From a bacterium (GTDB taxonomy: Bacteria; Bacillota; Clostridia; Lachnospirales; Lachnospiraceae), in NCBI GenBank assembly GCA_030535455.1, contig JAUNJY010000005.1:62001-126000 (forward strand): a stretch of DNA of 64,000 nt, in the 5' to 3' direction. Positions within the stretch are counted from its first letter, which is position 1, and every line of letters starts with the position of its first letter. This document shows positions 37,407 through 47,121 of the stretch, piece by piece. The notes under the pieces were generated by a model. That model was not told the origin of the DNA and ran no database searches. It was given only the letters and a program-made list of their open reading frames with translations. The position numbers were made by a program, and so were the translations under genes.

Positions 37407-37434
37407 ATTTTATACCTATTCCATATTTTGTCAA
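37407..37434 (-). promoter_or_regulatory. Promoter of the thrS leader
   Basis: Minus strand TTGACA (37429-37434), 16-base spacer, TAAAAT (37407-37412), directly upstream of Stem I. Confidence 0.75.
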
Positions 37435-37446
37435 GGCGTATTTTCC

Positions 37447-38115
37447 CTAACTCTCACATTTCCCTAAGAACTCCTTGTAGGCATAAAATTTCAAGTTGGA
37501 ACCTTTGTCCTCAAAGTGCTTTGTCAGATAGGAACTATACTCCTTCATTGATACCTTCTCTTGGTTAAGACCGGCAACATATTCTTTCGAGTCCCCCATT
37601 ATATTTTTTGAACAATAAGCCTTCTCCTCTAAAGAATTCTCTGTAACCATATAGTTTTGAAACTCTCCACCCTCAATCATTCCATTGGAATAATTTCCAA
37701 AATACAGTTCCTTCTTCTTAGGATTAACAAATACAAGAGACGTTCCATCCTTCGGCTTAGGAAAACTCTGTTCATACTCACTATCTGGCAGATAACCAGT
37801 ATATTCGCTGGTATACACCGGATAGTCTCCATATATGCTTCCTAAGTACTTAACTTGATCATTGTAATAAGTAAATATAACGTACGTAGAAAGTTCATAT
37901 TTCTCAGGTTGGCAAGCGAAAAGCAACTCGTCCACATGATCATCATTCACATCACTAAGACAGAAATAACACTCTTCTTCCATATCTCTATAATACTGAA
38001 ACCTACTGCCATCATATGCCGCATACGTTCCAAGTCCACCAAAAAGAATGACTGCAATCACAATGGCTATAATTACAATAACTTTTGTATTCATAACTTT
38101 TTTCACAAAACACAT
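37447..38115 (-). CDS. Membrane-anchored paralogue without TPRs (222 aa)
   Basis: A short member of the paralogous family at 37447-44898. One N-terminal TM (MNTKVIVIIAIVIAVILFGG) is followed directly by the C-terminal domain; the TPR block and Thr/Pro linker of its siblings are missing. It keeps the acidic loop SDVNDDHVDELLF and the shared ending (FYAYKEFLGKC). The start is uncertain: GTG at 38106 (giving KKVMNTK like its siblings) is as likely as ATG at 38115. It is the last gene of the array and looks like a deletion derivative or ancestral short form. Confidence 0.7.
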   Translation of the reverse strand: MCFVKKVMNTKVIVIIAIVIAVILFGGLGTYAAYDGSRFQYYRDMEEECYFCLSDVNDDHVDELLFACQPEKYELSTYVIFTYYNDQVKYLGSIYGDYPVYTSEYTGYLPDSEYEQSFPKPKDGTSLVFVNPKKKELYFGNYSNGMIEGGEFQNYMVTENSLEEKAYCSKNIMGDSKEYVAGLNQEKVSMKEYSSYLTKHFEDKGSNLKFYAYKEFLGKCES

Positions 38116-38142
38116 CGTTAAAAGTTATGTATGCTAACTCCG

Positions 38143-39366
38143 CTAGTAATTACATTTTCTAAGAAATTCTTTATAGGAATAAAACTCTATATTCTCACCC
38201 ATATTGCTAAAATTCTTTGCCAGATAAGATTTATACTCTTGTCTTGAAACATCCTTACCATTCATCCCACAATAATACATCTCACCATCATGCCTGCACT
38301 GAGCAACTTCCTCCATTGAGTCTTTAGAAATCTTATATGCTTCAAAAAAGCTCCCAGATTCTCCAAAACTTAAATAACATGCATTATAAAGCTTACTATC
38401 TTTTTCATTAAAATATATTAATGATTTACCAAGCTTTGGTTTTCCAAACTCCTTTTCAAACTCTATATGCATATCCTCTTCTTCTTTCAACTCACTCTCT
38501 GTAAAAGACGTGCTGTCTCCATACAAATTTCTTAAAGCCTTGACTTCCCCGTCTTTATACGTAAGAACTGTTATTTCTGATGCATAGTCCTCTATAGCTG
38601 GTGCTGTGACAACAAGTTCATCCACTCCATCCTTATTCATATCACGCATATAAAATCGACATTCTACACTTTCATCACTCCAGTGTGTAAATACTCCATT
38701 ATTGTTTTTCTTAAAATGTTCTCCACCATAAATCTTATTTATGGTCTTACAGTCCTCGTCCGTATACATCTTAACATATGCCTGGTGAGCCAAGTCATTG
38801 GTTGTATGTTTTGGCGTCTGTGTTGGCTTTGATGTTGGTTTTGGAGTCGATTTTTGTGTCGGCTTTAATGTTGGTTTTTGCGTTTCCTTTGGTTTCATTT
38901 GGAGCGTAGGCTCTGGCGTTGACTGCATAGTAGGTGTAACGGTTGGACTAACCGTTGGAGTTGGAGTTAGCGTTTCCAATGGTTCATTATCAAACTGTCT
39001 TGTTTCATTTTTCATCTCATCATATACTTCAAATAAATCTTTTAAACTTGCATCTCCTGTATGCTTATAGCCTTCCCAAAGTATATCCACCGCTTTGTCA
39101 ATCTGCTCATCTTCTTTATATGCTCTGGCAAGCTTCTTATATGCCTCTACATTCTTGTCATCCAGTTCAATTGCCTTTTCAAACGCAAGGATTGCCTGCT
39201 TATAATTTAGTTCATCCAGATATCTATCCCCTAAGGATAGTTGTTTTTCCACATCTGCTTTGGTCTTTGCATTTCCTACTACAACTGTTGCCAGTCCACC
39301 AAAACAGATTACTGCAACTATAATTGCAATGACCAATGCAAGTTTTGCAGAACCTAATTTTTTCAA
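38143..39366 (-). CDS. Membrane-anchored TPR protein with Thr/Pro linker and acidic-loop domain (407 aa)
   Basis: N-terminal TM about 8-28 ending VVGNAKT, then TPR repeats (LGDRYLDELNYKQAILAFEKAIELDD and following), a long low-complexity Thr/Pro linker (about 130-190, rich in TPKPT repeats), then a C-terminal domain with FYMRDMNKDGVDELVV, an EF-hand-like DxNxDGxDE loop. TTG start at 39366 with GGGG upstream. Signal-anchor topology puts the rest outside the cell. Function unknown; an extracellular assembly or signalling role is inferred from the domains. Confidence 0.8.
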   Translation of the reverse strand: MKKLGSAKLALVIAIIVAVICFGGLATVVVGNAKTKADVEKQLSLGDRYLDELNYKQAILAFEKAIELDDKNVEAYKKLARAYKEDEQIDKAVDILWEGYKHTGDASLKDLFEVYDEMKNETRQFDNEPLETLTPTPTVSPTVTPTMQSTPEPTLQMKPKETQKPTLKPTQKSTPKPTSKPTQTPKHTTNDLAHQAYVKMYTDEDCKTINKIYGGEHFKKNNNGVFTHWSDESVECRFYMRDMNKDGVDELVVTAPAIEDYASEITVLTYKDGEVKALRNLYGDSTSFTESELKEEEDMHIEFEKEFGKPKLGKSLIYFNEKDSKLYNACYLSFGESGSFFEAYKISKDSMEEVAQCRHDGEMYYCGMNGKDVSRQEYKSYLAKNFSNMGENIEFYSYKEFLRKCNY

Positions 39367-39427
39367 CGTTTCCGTCCCCTTTCATTAAATATACAGCCGT
39401 TCTATACCTTTAACAGCGTAATGGATT

Positions 39428-40555
39428 CTAGTACTTATCAAAAAACTCATTATATGGACAGAACTTAATATTTTCCCCTAACTTATTAAAATACTTGTTT
39501 TTATACTCCATATATTTTTCTTCTCCAACGTCATCCATGTCAATTCCGATGCCATAAAAATCGGTAGTATTACGTTCCACAAACTCACCCTGTACCTGCA
39601 TACATTCATACTTTGCCTTAATGGTTGTTTCTGTCACTTCGCTTCTTTCAAAATAAGGAAATCCTCCTGATTTTTCTAAATAATAGCAACTGAATAACGC
39701 GTTTATGTCTCCATTGAAAAACAGCATGGAATCCCCTTTGTTTGGTTTATTAAATGGTTCCACATACTTATACCAGTCATTCTCTGTATCTTGAAAGATT
39801 GGTTTATCGGTTCTCACTTCACCCATTAATGTTATCCTGCCTTTTCGATAGGTAAATACCATAACCATAGTCATATAATTTCTAGGCTCTGTATATGCAC
39901 AAAACAGTTCATCCACTCCATCCTTTGTTATATCAAGCATACTCATATTCAACGTGCATTCTTCATTATGTACATACAGGCAATCATTTTTCATTGCAAA
40001 CTCCGTATCGTATTCGTTAATTTTCTTATATTCCCTGTTTATAATCTCACAGTTTAGATCCTTCATCATCTTCTTAAAAGCAGCATGTGCTAGTTCATTT
40101 TCACTCTTCTGTGGAGCTTTAGTTGGCGTGGCAGTTGCTTTAGGCACCTTCGTCTTCTGCGGTTCGTTCGTTTTTTCTGCAACGTCTCCATCCTGTTTAG
40201 TAAGTGCCTCATATACCTCAAGCAAATCTTTTAGGCTTTTCTCTTTGGTATTGTTATAACCTTTTAGAAGCGTGTCAATAGCCTTTCCAAGCTGACCATC
40301 CTCCTTATATGCCTTTGCCAACTTCCTATATGCCTCCGCATTCTCGTCATCAGTCTCAATGACCTTTTCAAATGCAAGAATTGCCTGCTTATAATCTAAC
40401 TTATCTAGATATCTATCCCCTAAAGATAGCTGCTTTTCCACGTCTGCTTTTGCCTTTGCATTCCCCACTACAATGGATGCTAGCCCTCCAAATGCAATTA
40501 TTGCTATGATTATGGCAATCACAAGAAGTACCTTTAAGTTCATAACTTTTTTCAT
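39428..40555 (-). CDS. Membrane-anchored TPR/acidic-loop paralogue (375 aa)
   Basis: Same layout as the neighbour: TM, TPRs (LGDRYLDKLDYKQAILAFEKVIETDD), a shorter linker (PKATATPTKAP), and a C-terminal domain with MLDITKDGVDELF and the FCPYNEFFDKY ending. ATG with GGGGAGTGG upstream. The N-terminal third is far more like the 407- and 367-residue paralogues than the C-terminal part, so the C-terminal domain diverges faster. Confidence 0.8.
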   Translation of the reverse strand: MKKVMNLKVLLVIAIIIAIIAFGGLASIVVGNAKAKADVEKQLSLGDRYLDKLDYKQAILAFEKVIETDDENAEAYRKLAKAYKEDGQLGKAIDTLLKGYNNTKEKSLKDLLEVYEALTKQDGDVAEKTNEPQKTKVPKATATPTKAPQKSENELAHAAFKKMMKDLNCEIINREYKKINEYDTEFAMKNDCLYVHNEECTLNMSMLDITKDGVDELFCAYTEPRNYMTMVMVFTYRKGRITLMGEVRTDKPIFQDTENDWYKYVEPFNKPNKGDSMLFFNGDINALFSCYYLEKSGGFPYFERSEVTETTIKAKYECMQVQGEFVERNTTDFYGIGIDMDDVGEEKYMEYKNKYFNKLGENIKFCPYNEFFDKY

Positions 40556-40579
40556 ACTACCACTCCCCTACTCTCTTCG

Positions 40580-41683
40580 CTAATACTTCTTTAGAAACTC
40601 TTCATAGTAATAAAACTTAATATTCTCTCCTAAATCATTAAAATACTTGTCTTTGTATGCTTCATACTCTTGTTTGCTTACGTCGTCTTGATTTGGATGT
40701 ATCTTATAAAAATAAGGTGTAGAGGGATCATAAGTTCCATAATAACATTCATACTTTTCTTCTAACTTATTCCCATTCACCTGAAGTCCTTCCAAAATCG
40801 GATATCCTGCCGTATCTATTGCATAATAGCAAGAAAACAGCATATTTAATTTAGAATGGTAATATAACATCGACTCACCAATCTTTGGTTTTGTAAATGG
40901 AGCAACGAACACCATATTCTCATTTACCCATTCATTTTTTCCTGTCCAGATTAGATCCATGCTTCTAACTTCATCCAAATACTTAATTTCATTCTCTTGA
41001 TAAGTAAAGATTGCAAAGCACATCATTAAGTCAAATCCCAATGGAACGAATAATTCGTCAATGCCATCACCGGTAATATCACATAACCCCAATTTTAAAT
41101 CACAGTTTAAATCTTCATTCTGTAAGCTATTGTTGGCTATACGATACTTTCCTGAATAGCTGCCATCATTTAGCTTGTTAAATTCCTTACAAGTTGTATC
41201 ACTCATCATCTTTTTATATGCTTTATGGGCTAGATCATTGGGGCCTTCTTTTGATGTTGGCTTGATTGTTGGCTTAGCAGTTGGTTCCAAAGTATTCTGC
41301 ACCGCCTCCTGTTCTTCATCCTGACTTGCTATCTCTTGGTAGACCCTGACCATGTCTTTCAGACTTTCCTCTCCAGTTACTTTATATCCTTTCTCAAGTG
41401 TGTTAATTGCATTTTCAATCTGGTCATCTTCCTTATATGCCTTTGCTAATTTTCTGTATGTCTCCACATTCTTATCATCAATATTAATTGCCTTTTCATA
41501 AGCTAATATTGCTTGTTTATAGTCTAATTTCTCCAGAAACTTGTCTCCTAAGGATAACTGTTTGGATACCTCCCCTTTTGTTTTTGCATTCCCTACTACA
41601 ATGGTTGCCAGACCTCCAAAGATAATCACCGCTATCACTATTGCAATAATAAGAAGTGTCTTTGTGTTAAAGACTTTTTTCAA
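40580..41683 (-). CDS. Membrane-anchored TPR/acidic-loop paralogue (367 aa)
   Basis: N-terminal TM (about 10-28), TPR region (LGDKFLEKLDYKQAILAYEKAINIDD), linker LEPTAKPTIKPTSKEG, and C-terminal domain with LCDITGDGIDELFV and the FYYYEEFLKKY ending. TTG start at 41683 with GGAGGGAG upstream. First of the array in transcription order; the other three follow within 24-61 bases, so they form an operon. No strong promoter was seen apart from readthrough of the 41714-41771 terminator. Confidence 0.8.
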   Translation of the reverse strand: MKKVFNTKTLLIIAIVIAVIIFGGLATIVVGNAKTKGEVSKQLSLGDKFLEKLDYKQAILAYEKAINIDDKNVETYRKLAKAYKEDDQIENAINTLEKGYKVTGEESLKDMVRVYQEIASQDEEQEAVQNTLEPTAKPTIKPTSKEGPNDLAHKAYKKMMSDTTCKEFNKLNDGSYSGKYRIANNSLQNEDLNCDLKLGLCDITGDGIDELFVPLGFDLMMCFAIFTYQENEIKYLDEVRSMDLIWTGKNEWVNENMVFVAPFTKPKIGESMLYYHSKLNMLFSCYYAIDTAGYPILEGLQVNGNKLEEKYECYYGTYDPSTPYFYKIHPNQDDVSKQEYEAYKDKYFNDLGENIKFYYYEEFLKKY

Positions 41684-41713
41684 ACTTTCTCTCCCTCCCC
41701 ATAATTTCTATAT

Positions 41714-41771
41714 TAAAAAAAGTACCCGGAAAGGCATCGCATTCTGCATTACCTTCCCGGGTACTTTTTTA
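41714..41771. terminator. Strong terminator between the lipoprotein and the paralogue array
   Basis: AAAAAAAGTACCCGG, 25-base loop, CCGGGTACTTTTTT; symmetric in A and T runs. Confidence 0.85.
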
Positions 41772-41797
41772 AACCATTTTTTCTATTTTGTTTTTTA

Positions 41798-42280
41798 CTA
41801 TCTTCTAACCCAAGTCTCTTTTTCTCCTTTGCCATTCATCACACTGATTTGTGCATCATTATCAAAGGTAAGTTTAAAATACTGATTAACAATCTCCTGA
41901 TTTCCTGCAAGGCAAAGAATGAGCATTTTCCCAGTTGAATCCGTGGCAAAGGAATAGTTCCCCACATCGGCCATGTCTTTTCCGGCAAAGGAATATCCAC
42001 CTACTAAATCAAAGGTATAGGTATCTTTTGACTTTTTATTTTCCCATGTGCCAAATAACTTTGTCCTATAGGTGGCAAAGTTATCTTCGCCAGCCGCAGG
42101 AAATGCAGTTGGAGTGACTGATGCAGTTACCGGTGCAGTCGAAGGTAACGGCGCCTTTGTTGTAGTCACTGCAGCCGTACTGTCTAATGTATCTAAAGAA
42201 TGATCATTTGACAAACAGCCAGTCAGCACACATGTCTGTACAACTATTACTAAGGTAACCGCCCATGTTTTCTTCTTCAT
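41798..42280 (-). CDS. Lipoprotein of unknown function (160 aa)
   Basis: Signal peptide with lipobox LTGC near residue 22, a Thr/Pro/Ala-rich linker, then a compact beta-rich domain (FGTWENKKSKDTYTFDLVGGYSF) reminiscent of lipocalin-like small secreted domains. ATG at 42280 has AAAGGA upstream; 24 extra codons upstream are unlikely. Transcribed from its own promoter. Confidence 0.75.
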   Translation of the reverse strand: MKKKTWAVTLVIVVQTCVLTGCLSNDHSLDTLDSTAAVTTTKAPLPSTAPVTASVTPTAFPAAGEDNFATYRTKLFGTWENKKSKDTYTFDLVGGYSFAGKDMADVGNYSFATDSTGKMLILCLAGNQEIVNQYFKLTFDNDAQISVMNGKGEKETWVRR

Positions 42281-42323
42281 ATTCTCAGATCCTTTGTATG
42301 TATTGTAGCTACAACTGCTAACA

Positions 42324-42352
42324 ATAGTAACAAACACCCTTTTGACTGTCAA
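42324..42352 (-). promoter_or_regulatory. Promoter of the lipoprotein gene
   Basis: Minus strand TTGACA (42347-42352), 17-base spacer, TACTAT (42324-42329). Confidence 0.8.
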
Positions 42353-42362
42353 GTTTTAGCAA

Positions 42363-43679
42363 TCAGCCGATTCCTCCATAGAAAATCCCCAGCACATAGA
42401 CTACTGCGGTAAGGCCAACAAACACATATTTCGTCAAAGGTTCAAACCATTTGCCCAGTTCCTTATCAATTCCCATCTGAACATGTTTTCTTGCAAATCC
42501 ATCTCCACAAACCCAGAAGAACATAATCGCAGAAAGAAGTGCTCCCAGAGGAATGATATAGATAGACACCACATCCATCCAGTTGCTTACCGTATCTCCA
42601 TTTTCAATCATGACACCGACTACAACTGCAATAACTGCAATAATACAAACAGAAACTGTCCTGGAAAGCTTGAATTTAGTCTGGATTGCTTCTACCGGAG
42701 CCTCAAACAGATTAATCAAAGAGGTAATTGCTGCAAATAACACAGCAGTAAAGAATAAGACCATAAACACACTACCCATTGGCATTAAGGAAAATACCTT
42801 AGGCATGGTAATAAACATTAACGCCGGTCCTGCTGCCGGATCCAGTCCAAATGCAAACACTGATGGAATAATTACAAATGCTGCAAGCATGGCTGCAATC
42901 GTATCAAAGATAGCCACATTTCTTGCACAAATAATAACATTTTCTGATTTTTTCAAATAACTTCCGTAAACAAGGGTGCCAGAACCTGCTAATGATAAGG
43001 AAAAGAAAGCCTGTCCAAGGGCATATACCCAAGTCTTTATACTCAGTAACTTGCTAAAATCAGGCTTTAGTAAGTACTCATAACCGCTAGATGCATTATT
43101 TAAAAATCCAACTCTGACGGCAAGTACTAAAAATAATAAGAAGAATAAAGGCATAACCACCTTATTGATCTTTTCAATCCCATTTGTAATCCCTAGAATC
43201 ATCAATGTAAATACTACGGCAAGTCCAATCATATGCCATGGAAGACTTCCAAAGTCTCCACAGATACTTCCAAAATAGGATGCTGCCTCACTGCGAGACA
43301 CCTCTCCTGTTATGGAGCCTACCAGGAATTTAATGATCCATCCTACTACAACCGAATATCCAATCGCCAATGCCAAGGAACCGAGTGTTGGTATCATGCC
43401 AATTGCTTCTCCAACCTTGCTGCCACGTCGTAGGGTCGCCTTTTTAAATGCACCGATAGGCCCGGCATTCATTGCCCTTCCAAATGCCATTTCCCCGCTG
43501 ACACCAGCCACGCCAATCAAGATGATAAATAATAAGTAAGGAATTAAGAAGGCTGCTCCGCCATATTGTCCGACACGATATGGAAAGAGCCAGATATTTC
43601 CCATGCCGACTGCAGAGCCGACACATGCAAGCACAAAGCCTAGTTTACTGCTAAATGTTTCTCTTTCTTTTGTTTTCAT
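42363..43679 (-). CDS. Neurotransmitter:sodium symporter family transporter
   Basis: 438 residues, about 11 TM segments. The TM1 signature GSAVGMGNIWLFPYRVGQYGG and the later NLFEAPVEAI and GYSVVVGWI blocks match bacterial NSS (LeuT-type) sodium-coupled amino-acid transporters. The substrate cannot be told. It has the strong promoter at 43793-43821. Confidence 0.94.
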   Translation of the reverse strand: MKTKERETFSSKLGFVLACVGSAVGMGNIWLFPYRVGQYGGAAFLIPYLLFIILIGVAGVSGEMAFGRAMNAGPIGAFKKATLRRGSKVGEAIGMIPTLGSLALAIGYSVVVGWIIKFLVGSITGEVSRSEAASYFGSICGDFGSLPWHMIGLAVVFTLMILGITNGIEKINKVVMPLFFLLFLVLAVRVGFLNNASSGYEYLLKPDFSKLLSIKTWVYALGQAFFSLSLAGSGTLVYGSYLKKSENVIICARNVAIFDTIAAMLAAFVIIPSVFAFGLDPAAGPALMFITMPKVFSLMPMGSVFMVLFFTAVLFAAITSLINLFEAPVEAIQTKFKLSRTVSVCIIAVIAVVVGVMIENGDTVSNWMDVVSIYIIPLGALLSAIMFFWVCGDGFARKHVQMGIDKELGKWFEPLTKYVFVGLTAVVYVLGIFYGGIG

Positions 43680-43792
43680 ATGCTGTCATTTGTAGCTTCC
43701 GCATACTGATTGAAACTACCGTTCCTTTCTTTTTTTCATAAGTATTTATTAAGAAATTAGAATACAAATAATGTCTTAAATTGTTGTATCTT

Positions 43793-43821
43793 ATACTAAC
43801 AAACCACATTACCACTGTCAA
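43793..43821 (-). promoter_or_regulatory. Promoter of the NSS transporter gene
   Basis: Minus strand TTGACA (43816-43821), 17-base spacer, TAGTAT (43793-43798). Confidence 0.8.
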
Positions 43822-43836
43822 GCATTAAAGCGTTTC

Positions 43837-44898
43837 TCATTTGTCATACTTACTTATAAAATCAGTATAAGAATCAAACTTTACAACCTCACCTAACTGG
43901 GTAAAATACGTCTCACGATACTTTATATAGTCTTCTTCACTAACAATTTCTTGTGTATCTTCTCCAATCTGGTATAGCACGCCATCCGTAGAAGAACCTT
44001 CCGTGATATCATCATAAACCAAATACCTTTTGGTGAGCTTATTATTCTCATACTCTGCTGCATAAAACTCCTCCTGTTTGTGTTTATCTGTCATATCATA
44101 GAAGCTGACAGAATAAAGGCTCTTCATCTCACGATTATGCCATAAAATAGGTGTACCCTCACCCACCTGGTCAAACGGTTTTACAAAGAAATGGTCTGGC
44201 TCGGGATAAGCCGAAAAAGCATCGACATAGTTCACCTTGTCATCCTTGTAGTTATAAACACAGATTAAGGATTGGGACTGATACACATTTTCCACCTGTA
44301 AGATAAATTCATCTAATCCATCTCCATCAATATCTAGTAACTGCATATTTAGCTTATGCTGGTCATTAAAGTCATCTACGATCACATCATTTTTAATCGT
44401 AATATATGGAAGTCCTACATCCATCTCTATCTTACTCTTAAGCTCCGGATAAGAATGGGAACGTACCATCTTAAGATATGCCTTCTTAGCCAATGCATTT
44501 TTCTTTTGAACAGGTGACTCTGTATCCGCCTTGTCTTCCTCTGACAAAGCAGCTATCTGCTCTATTTGATGGTAAATGCGCTCGTCTTTTGTCCTATCAT
44601 ATCCTTTTTTTAACCACTCAATTGCCTGCCCAGCCTTTCCGGCTCCTAAATATGCCTCTGCAAGTTTCAGATAAGTATCCGCATCTTTCTCATTTACTTT
44701 GGCTGCCTTCTCAAATGCAAGGATGGCCTGCTCATAGTTCTTCTCCTTAAGATACCGTTCTCCTGAGGAAATCTGCTTGTCAAAATCAGCCTTTCTTCTT
44801 GCATTCCCTATCACTACTCCTCCTAGGATAAATACAACGATAAGCATGACAATCAGTACTAAAATCAGAACTCTCTTTTTATTCAACATCCTTTTCAA
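43837..44898 (-). CDS. Membrane-anchored TPR/acidic-loop paralogue (353 aa)
   Basis: A fifth, more diverged member of the family: TM near 10-30, TPRs (GERYLKEKNYEQAILAFEKAAKVNE), a short linker without the Thr/Pro repeats, and a C-terminal domain with LDIDGDGLDEFIL and the ending YTDFISKYDK. TTG start at 44898. It lies on the other side of the NSS gene and directly follows the FHA gene, which links the paralogue family to the kinase/FHA signalling cluster. Confidence 0.78.
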   Translation of the reverse strand: MKRMLNKKRVLILVLIVMLIVVFILGGVVIGNARRKADFDKQISSGERYLKEKNYEQAILAFEKAAKVNEKDADTYLKLAEAYLGAGKAGQAIEWLKKGYDRTKDERIYHQIEQIAALSEEDKADTESPVQKKNALAKKAYLKMVRSHSYPELKSKIEMDVGLPYITIKNDVIVDDFNDQHKLNMQLLDIDGDGLDEFILQVENVYQSQSLICVYNYKDDKVNYVDAFSAYPEPDHFFVKPFDQVGEGTPILWHNREMKSLYSVSFYDMTDKHKQEEFYAAEYENNKLTKRYLVYDDITEGSSTDGVLYQIGEDTQEIVSEEDYIKYRETYFTQLGEVVKFDSYTDFISKYDK

Positions 44899-44951
44899 TG
44901 TCCATATGCTCCTTTATTCTACCATTGAGGCCATCTATCTCAATGGACTTT

Positions 44952-46916
44952 TCAACTGCTCACTCCATTCTGCTCAATTGATGCCTGATACGTACCTCTG
45001 CCAACTGTCACTAAATCTCCATTTTTTAATTCCATTTTAGAAGTAACCTGTACTCCATTTACAATTGTATGGTTTGATGAATGAAGGTCCTCTATATAAA
45101 ACGTTCCCAGTTCCTCTGTCAGTTTGAAATGCTTCTTTGAGACGCTTCTGTCATCAGGAATTACAAGTCCCGCTACATTAGGGTCTCTTCCAACGACCAG
45201 CTCTTTTGTAAACTTCATGACATAACATCTTTGTGTCTGTTTATCAGTCAGCTTTAACATATAACTGACCGGAACATTATTCTGAAGCAAGGTTGTCTGG
45301 TCTGTTTGTGAAGCTTCTGGCGCTTTTGGAATAAATACTGTCTTTTGTCCTTCTGGCCGTGGATACTGTTGCATTGGCTGCTGCATTGGCTGTTGTACTG
45401 GTTGTTGTATCGGCTTCTGCTGGTATCCTGGATTGTAAGATTGCTGATATCCCTGGTTAAACCCTTGATTGTAATTTGGTGAAGGCATCTGTGGTGGCAT
45501 TTGGAGTGGCATTTGATACTGTGGTGCCTCCTGATGCATGCTCTTCTTTGTCGTATTTTGTTTTCTCATTTTCACTAGAATGATGATTATCGTAAGCACG
45601 GCAGCTGCACCAATCACGCTGCATAAAATAATAAATATACTCTCGTTTTCCATTTTTCCACCTCCTGTATCCATCTTGGTACGAATGTCCTTCGTTACCG
45701 TTCGTGTCCCATCAGCCAAGGAAATCTCAAGCTTAAGGTTTTTAATGCTTCCATCGGAGTCTGAATGACTCAATGGAAAGGTAACCGCTTCAAACCGACT
45801 TATTTTTTGAACTGCATTTACAATTGGTTTTATATCCGTCTTGCTTGTAAATGTAAAATAATCTGTCTTTACTTCCCTTGAGATTGCAAATAATTCTTTA
45901 AGTGCATCTGCATTAGTATCATTCTGGCATCCTAGGATCAGAATAGGATAACTATGTTCATCTAGATAATCTAATAATTCCTGCTGTGTCACACCGTCCT
46001 TGTTTCCATCCTGTCCATCGTTAAATAACAAGATTCGACGGAAACATTTGTCTGAAGATTCTGTAAATTCTTTTATCAAATCATAAATAATCTGATTGGT
46101 GTATGTATTCTGCTTTTTATATTCAATGGCATCATAAGCCTTCATAACCTCATAACGATCTGTAGAATAATCACAAAGATATGACACTGTTTTTCCATAG
46201 GACGCAACTGAAAAGCTTTCATTTTTCATCTTCTTGTTTTTCACTTTAACTGTCTTTACCACATCTATTGCTGCCACATGGATGCCTTCTACAGCTGTCT
46301 GGTATGCCACAAACTGCATTCCGAAAATCAGCTTAGTAGTCGTAATCACAATTACATCCCGTTCTCTAAGCTCCCTTCTCCTTTGGACCATAATCCCATT
46401 TACACTGATTCCATTTGTGCTGTCTAAGTCGTAAATTACATATCTTCCATTCTCAAATACAATTTTAGCATGGTGTTTGGACACACTGACATGACTAAGC
46501 ACAATATCACAATCTGCTGCACGCCCAATGGTCAGACAGTTTCGACCTTGCATTAAAACCTGCTTCCATTCATAAGGACTGGATTCACACTCTACAAATA
46601 AAGACACGCCCTCTGCCAGGGCGCTATTCACGTCATCAATACGATAAACTGCACCACTTGCTATCAGACTCTCTTTACATGGATACTGTCCAATATAAAT
46701 GCCATTCGTACTGTTTGCATCTACGATCCACCAGCCATCTTGTCTGTGTATAAAGCAGCCATGTTTTGCTGAAACCAGACCAGAGGAAATTACGATGTCA
46801 TTGCTTGCTTCCCTTCCAAACCAAACCGTATCTTTCTTAAAGTCATCCAGTCGATATTTCCTTGGCATCTGGTTGCCGACTACAATCGTAATACTCCATT
46901 GCTCCATGGTCCGCAT
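44952..46916 (-). CDS. Membrane protein with three FHA domains and a VWA-like region
   Basis: 654 residues. FHA1 (about 10-110: FGREASNDIVI, HGCFIH, DANSTNGIYI), FHA2 (about 125-205: IGRAADCDIVLSHVSVSKHHA, in part; LDSTNGISVNG), then a VWA-like domain (RILLFNDGQDG, PILILGCQND) without a complete MIDAS, a TM near 420-445, a Gln/Pro-rich stretch of about 75 residues, and FHA3 (about 565-650: VGRDPNVAGLVIPDDRSVSKKH, in part). FHA domains bind phosphothreonine, so the neighbouring kinase probably phosphorylates this protein or its partners. ATG has GGAG seven bases upstream. Confidence 0.9.
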   Translation of the reverse strand: MRTMEQWSITIVVGNQMPRKYRLDDFKKDTVWFGREASNDIVISSGLVSAKHGCFIHRQDGWWIVDANSTNGIYIGQYPCKESLIASGAVYRIDDVNSALAEGVSLFVECESSPYEWKQVLMQGRNCLTIGRAADCDIVLSHVSVSKHHAKIVFENGRYVIYDLDSTNGISVNGIMVQRRRELRERDVIVITTTKLIFGMQFVAYQTAVEGIHVAAIDVVKTVKVKNKKMKNESFSVASYGKTVSYLCDYSTDRYEVMKAYDAIEYKKQNTYTNQIIYDLIKEFTESSDKCFRRILLFNDGQDGNKDGVTQQELLDYLDEHSYPILILGCQNDTNADALKELFAISREVKTDYFTFTSKTDIKPIVNAVQKISRFEAVTFPLSHSDSDGSIKNLKLEISLADGTRTVTKDIRTKMDTGGGKMENESIFIILCSVIGAAAVLTIIIILVKMRKQNTTKKSMHQEAPQYQMPLQMPPQMPSPNYNQGFNQGYQQSYNPGYQQKPIQQPVQQPMQQPMQQYPRPEGQKTVFIPKAPEASQTDQTTLLQNNVPVSYMLKLTDKQTQRCYVMKFTKELVVGRDPNVAGLVIPDDRSVSKKHFKLTEELGTFYIEDLHSSNHTIVNGVQVTSKMELKNGDLVTVGRGTYQASIEQNGVSS

Positions 46917-46920
46917 TCAA

Positions 46921-47121
46921 TCACTCCATATTTTCGATTCGTTTGATCAGCTTTTTCCTACGATGTGGAAACCGGCATATTTTCACTATCGTCCAAATTC
47001 CAAAGACAGCAATAGAGAGCCATCCCGCAATAAACATGCACTCTCCTTTTGTCATATGCAAGTAATCGATGGTCTTAAACTTAAGGAACCATTCATAGAC
47101 GATATCAAATAACTCATTCAT
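46921..47121 (-). CDS. Small single-pass membrane protein (66 aa)
   Basis: One TM (about 28-49: CMFIAGWLSIAVFGIWTIV) and a basic C-terminal tail (RRKKLIKRIENME). Its ATG overlaps the end of the kinase gene by 8 bases and its stop is 4 bases before the FHA start, so it is a real part of that operon. Family not recognised. Confidence 0.7.
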   Translation of the reverse strand: MNELFDIVYEWFLKFKTIDYLHMTKGECMFIAGWLSIAVFGIWTIVKICRFPHRRKKLIKRIENME

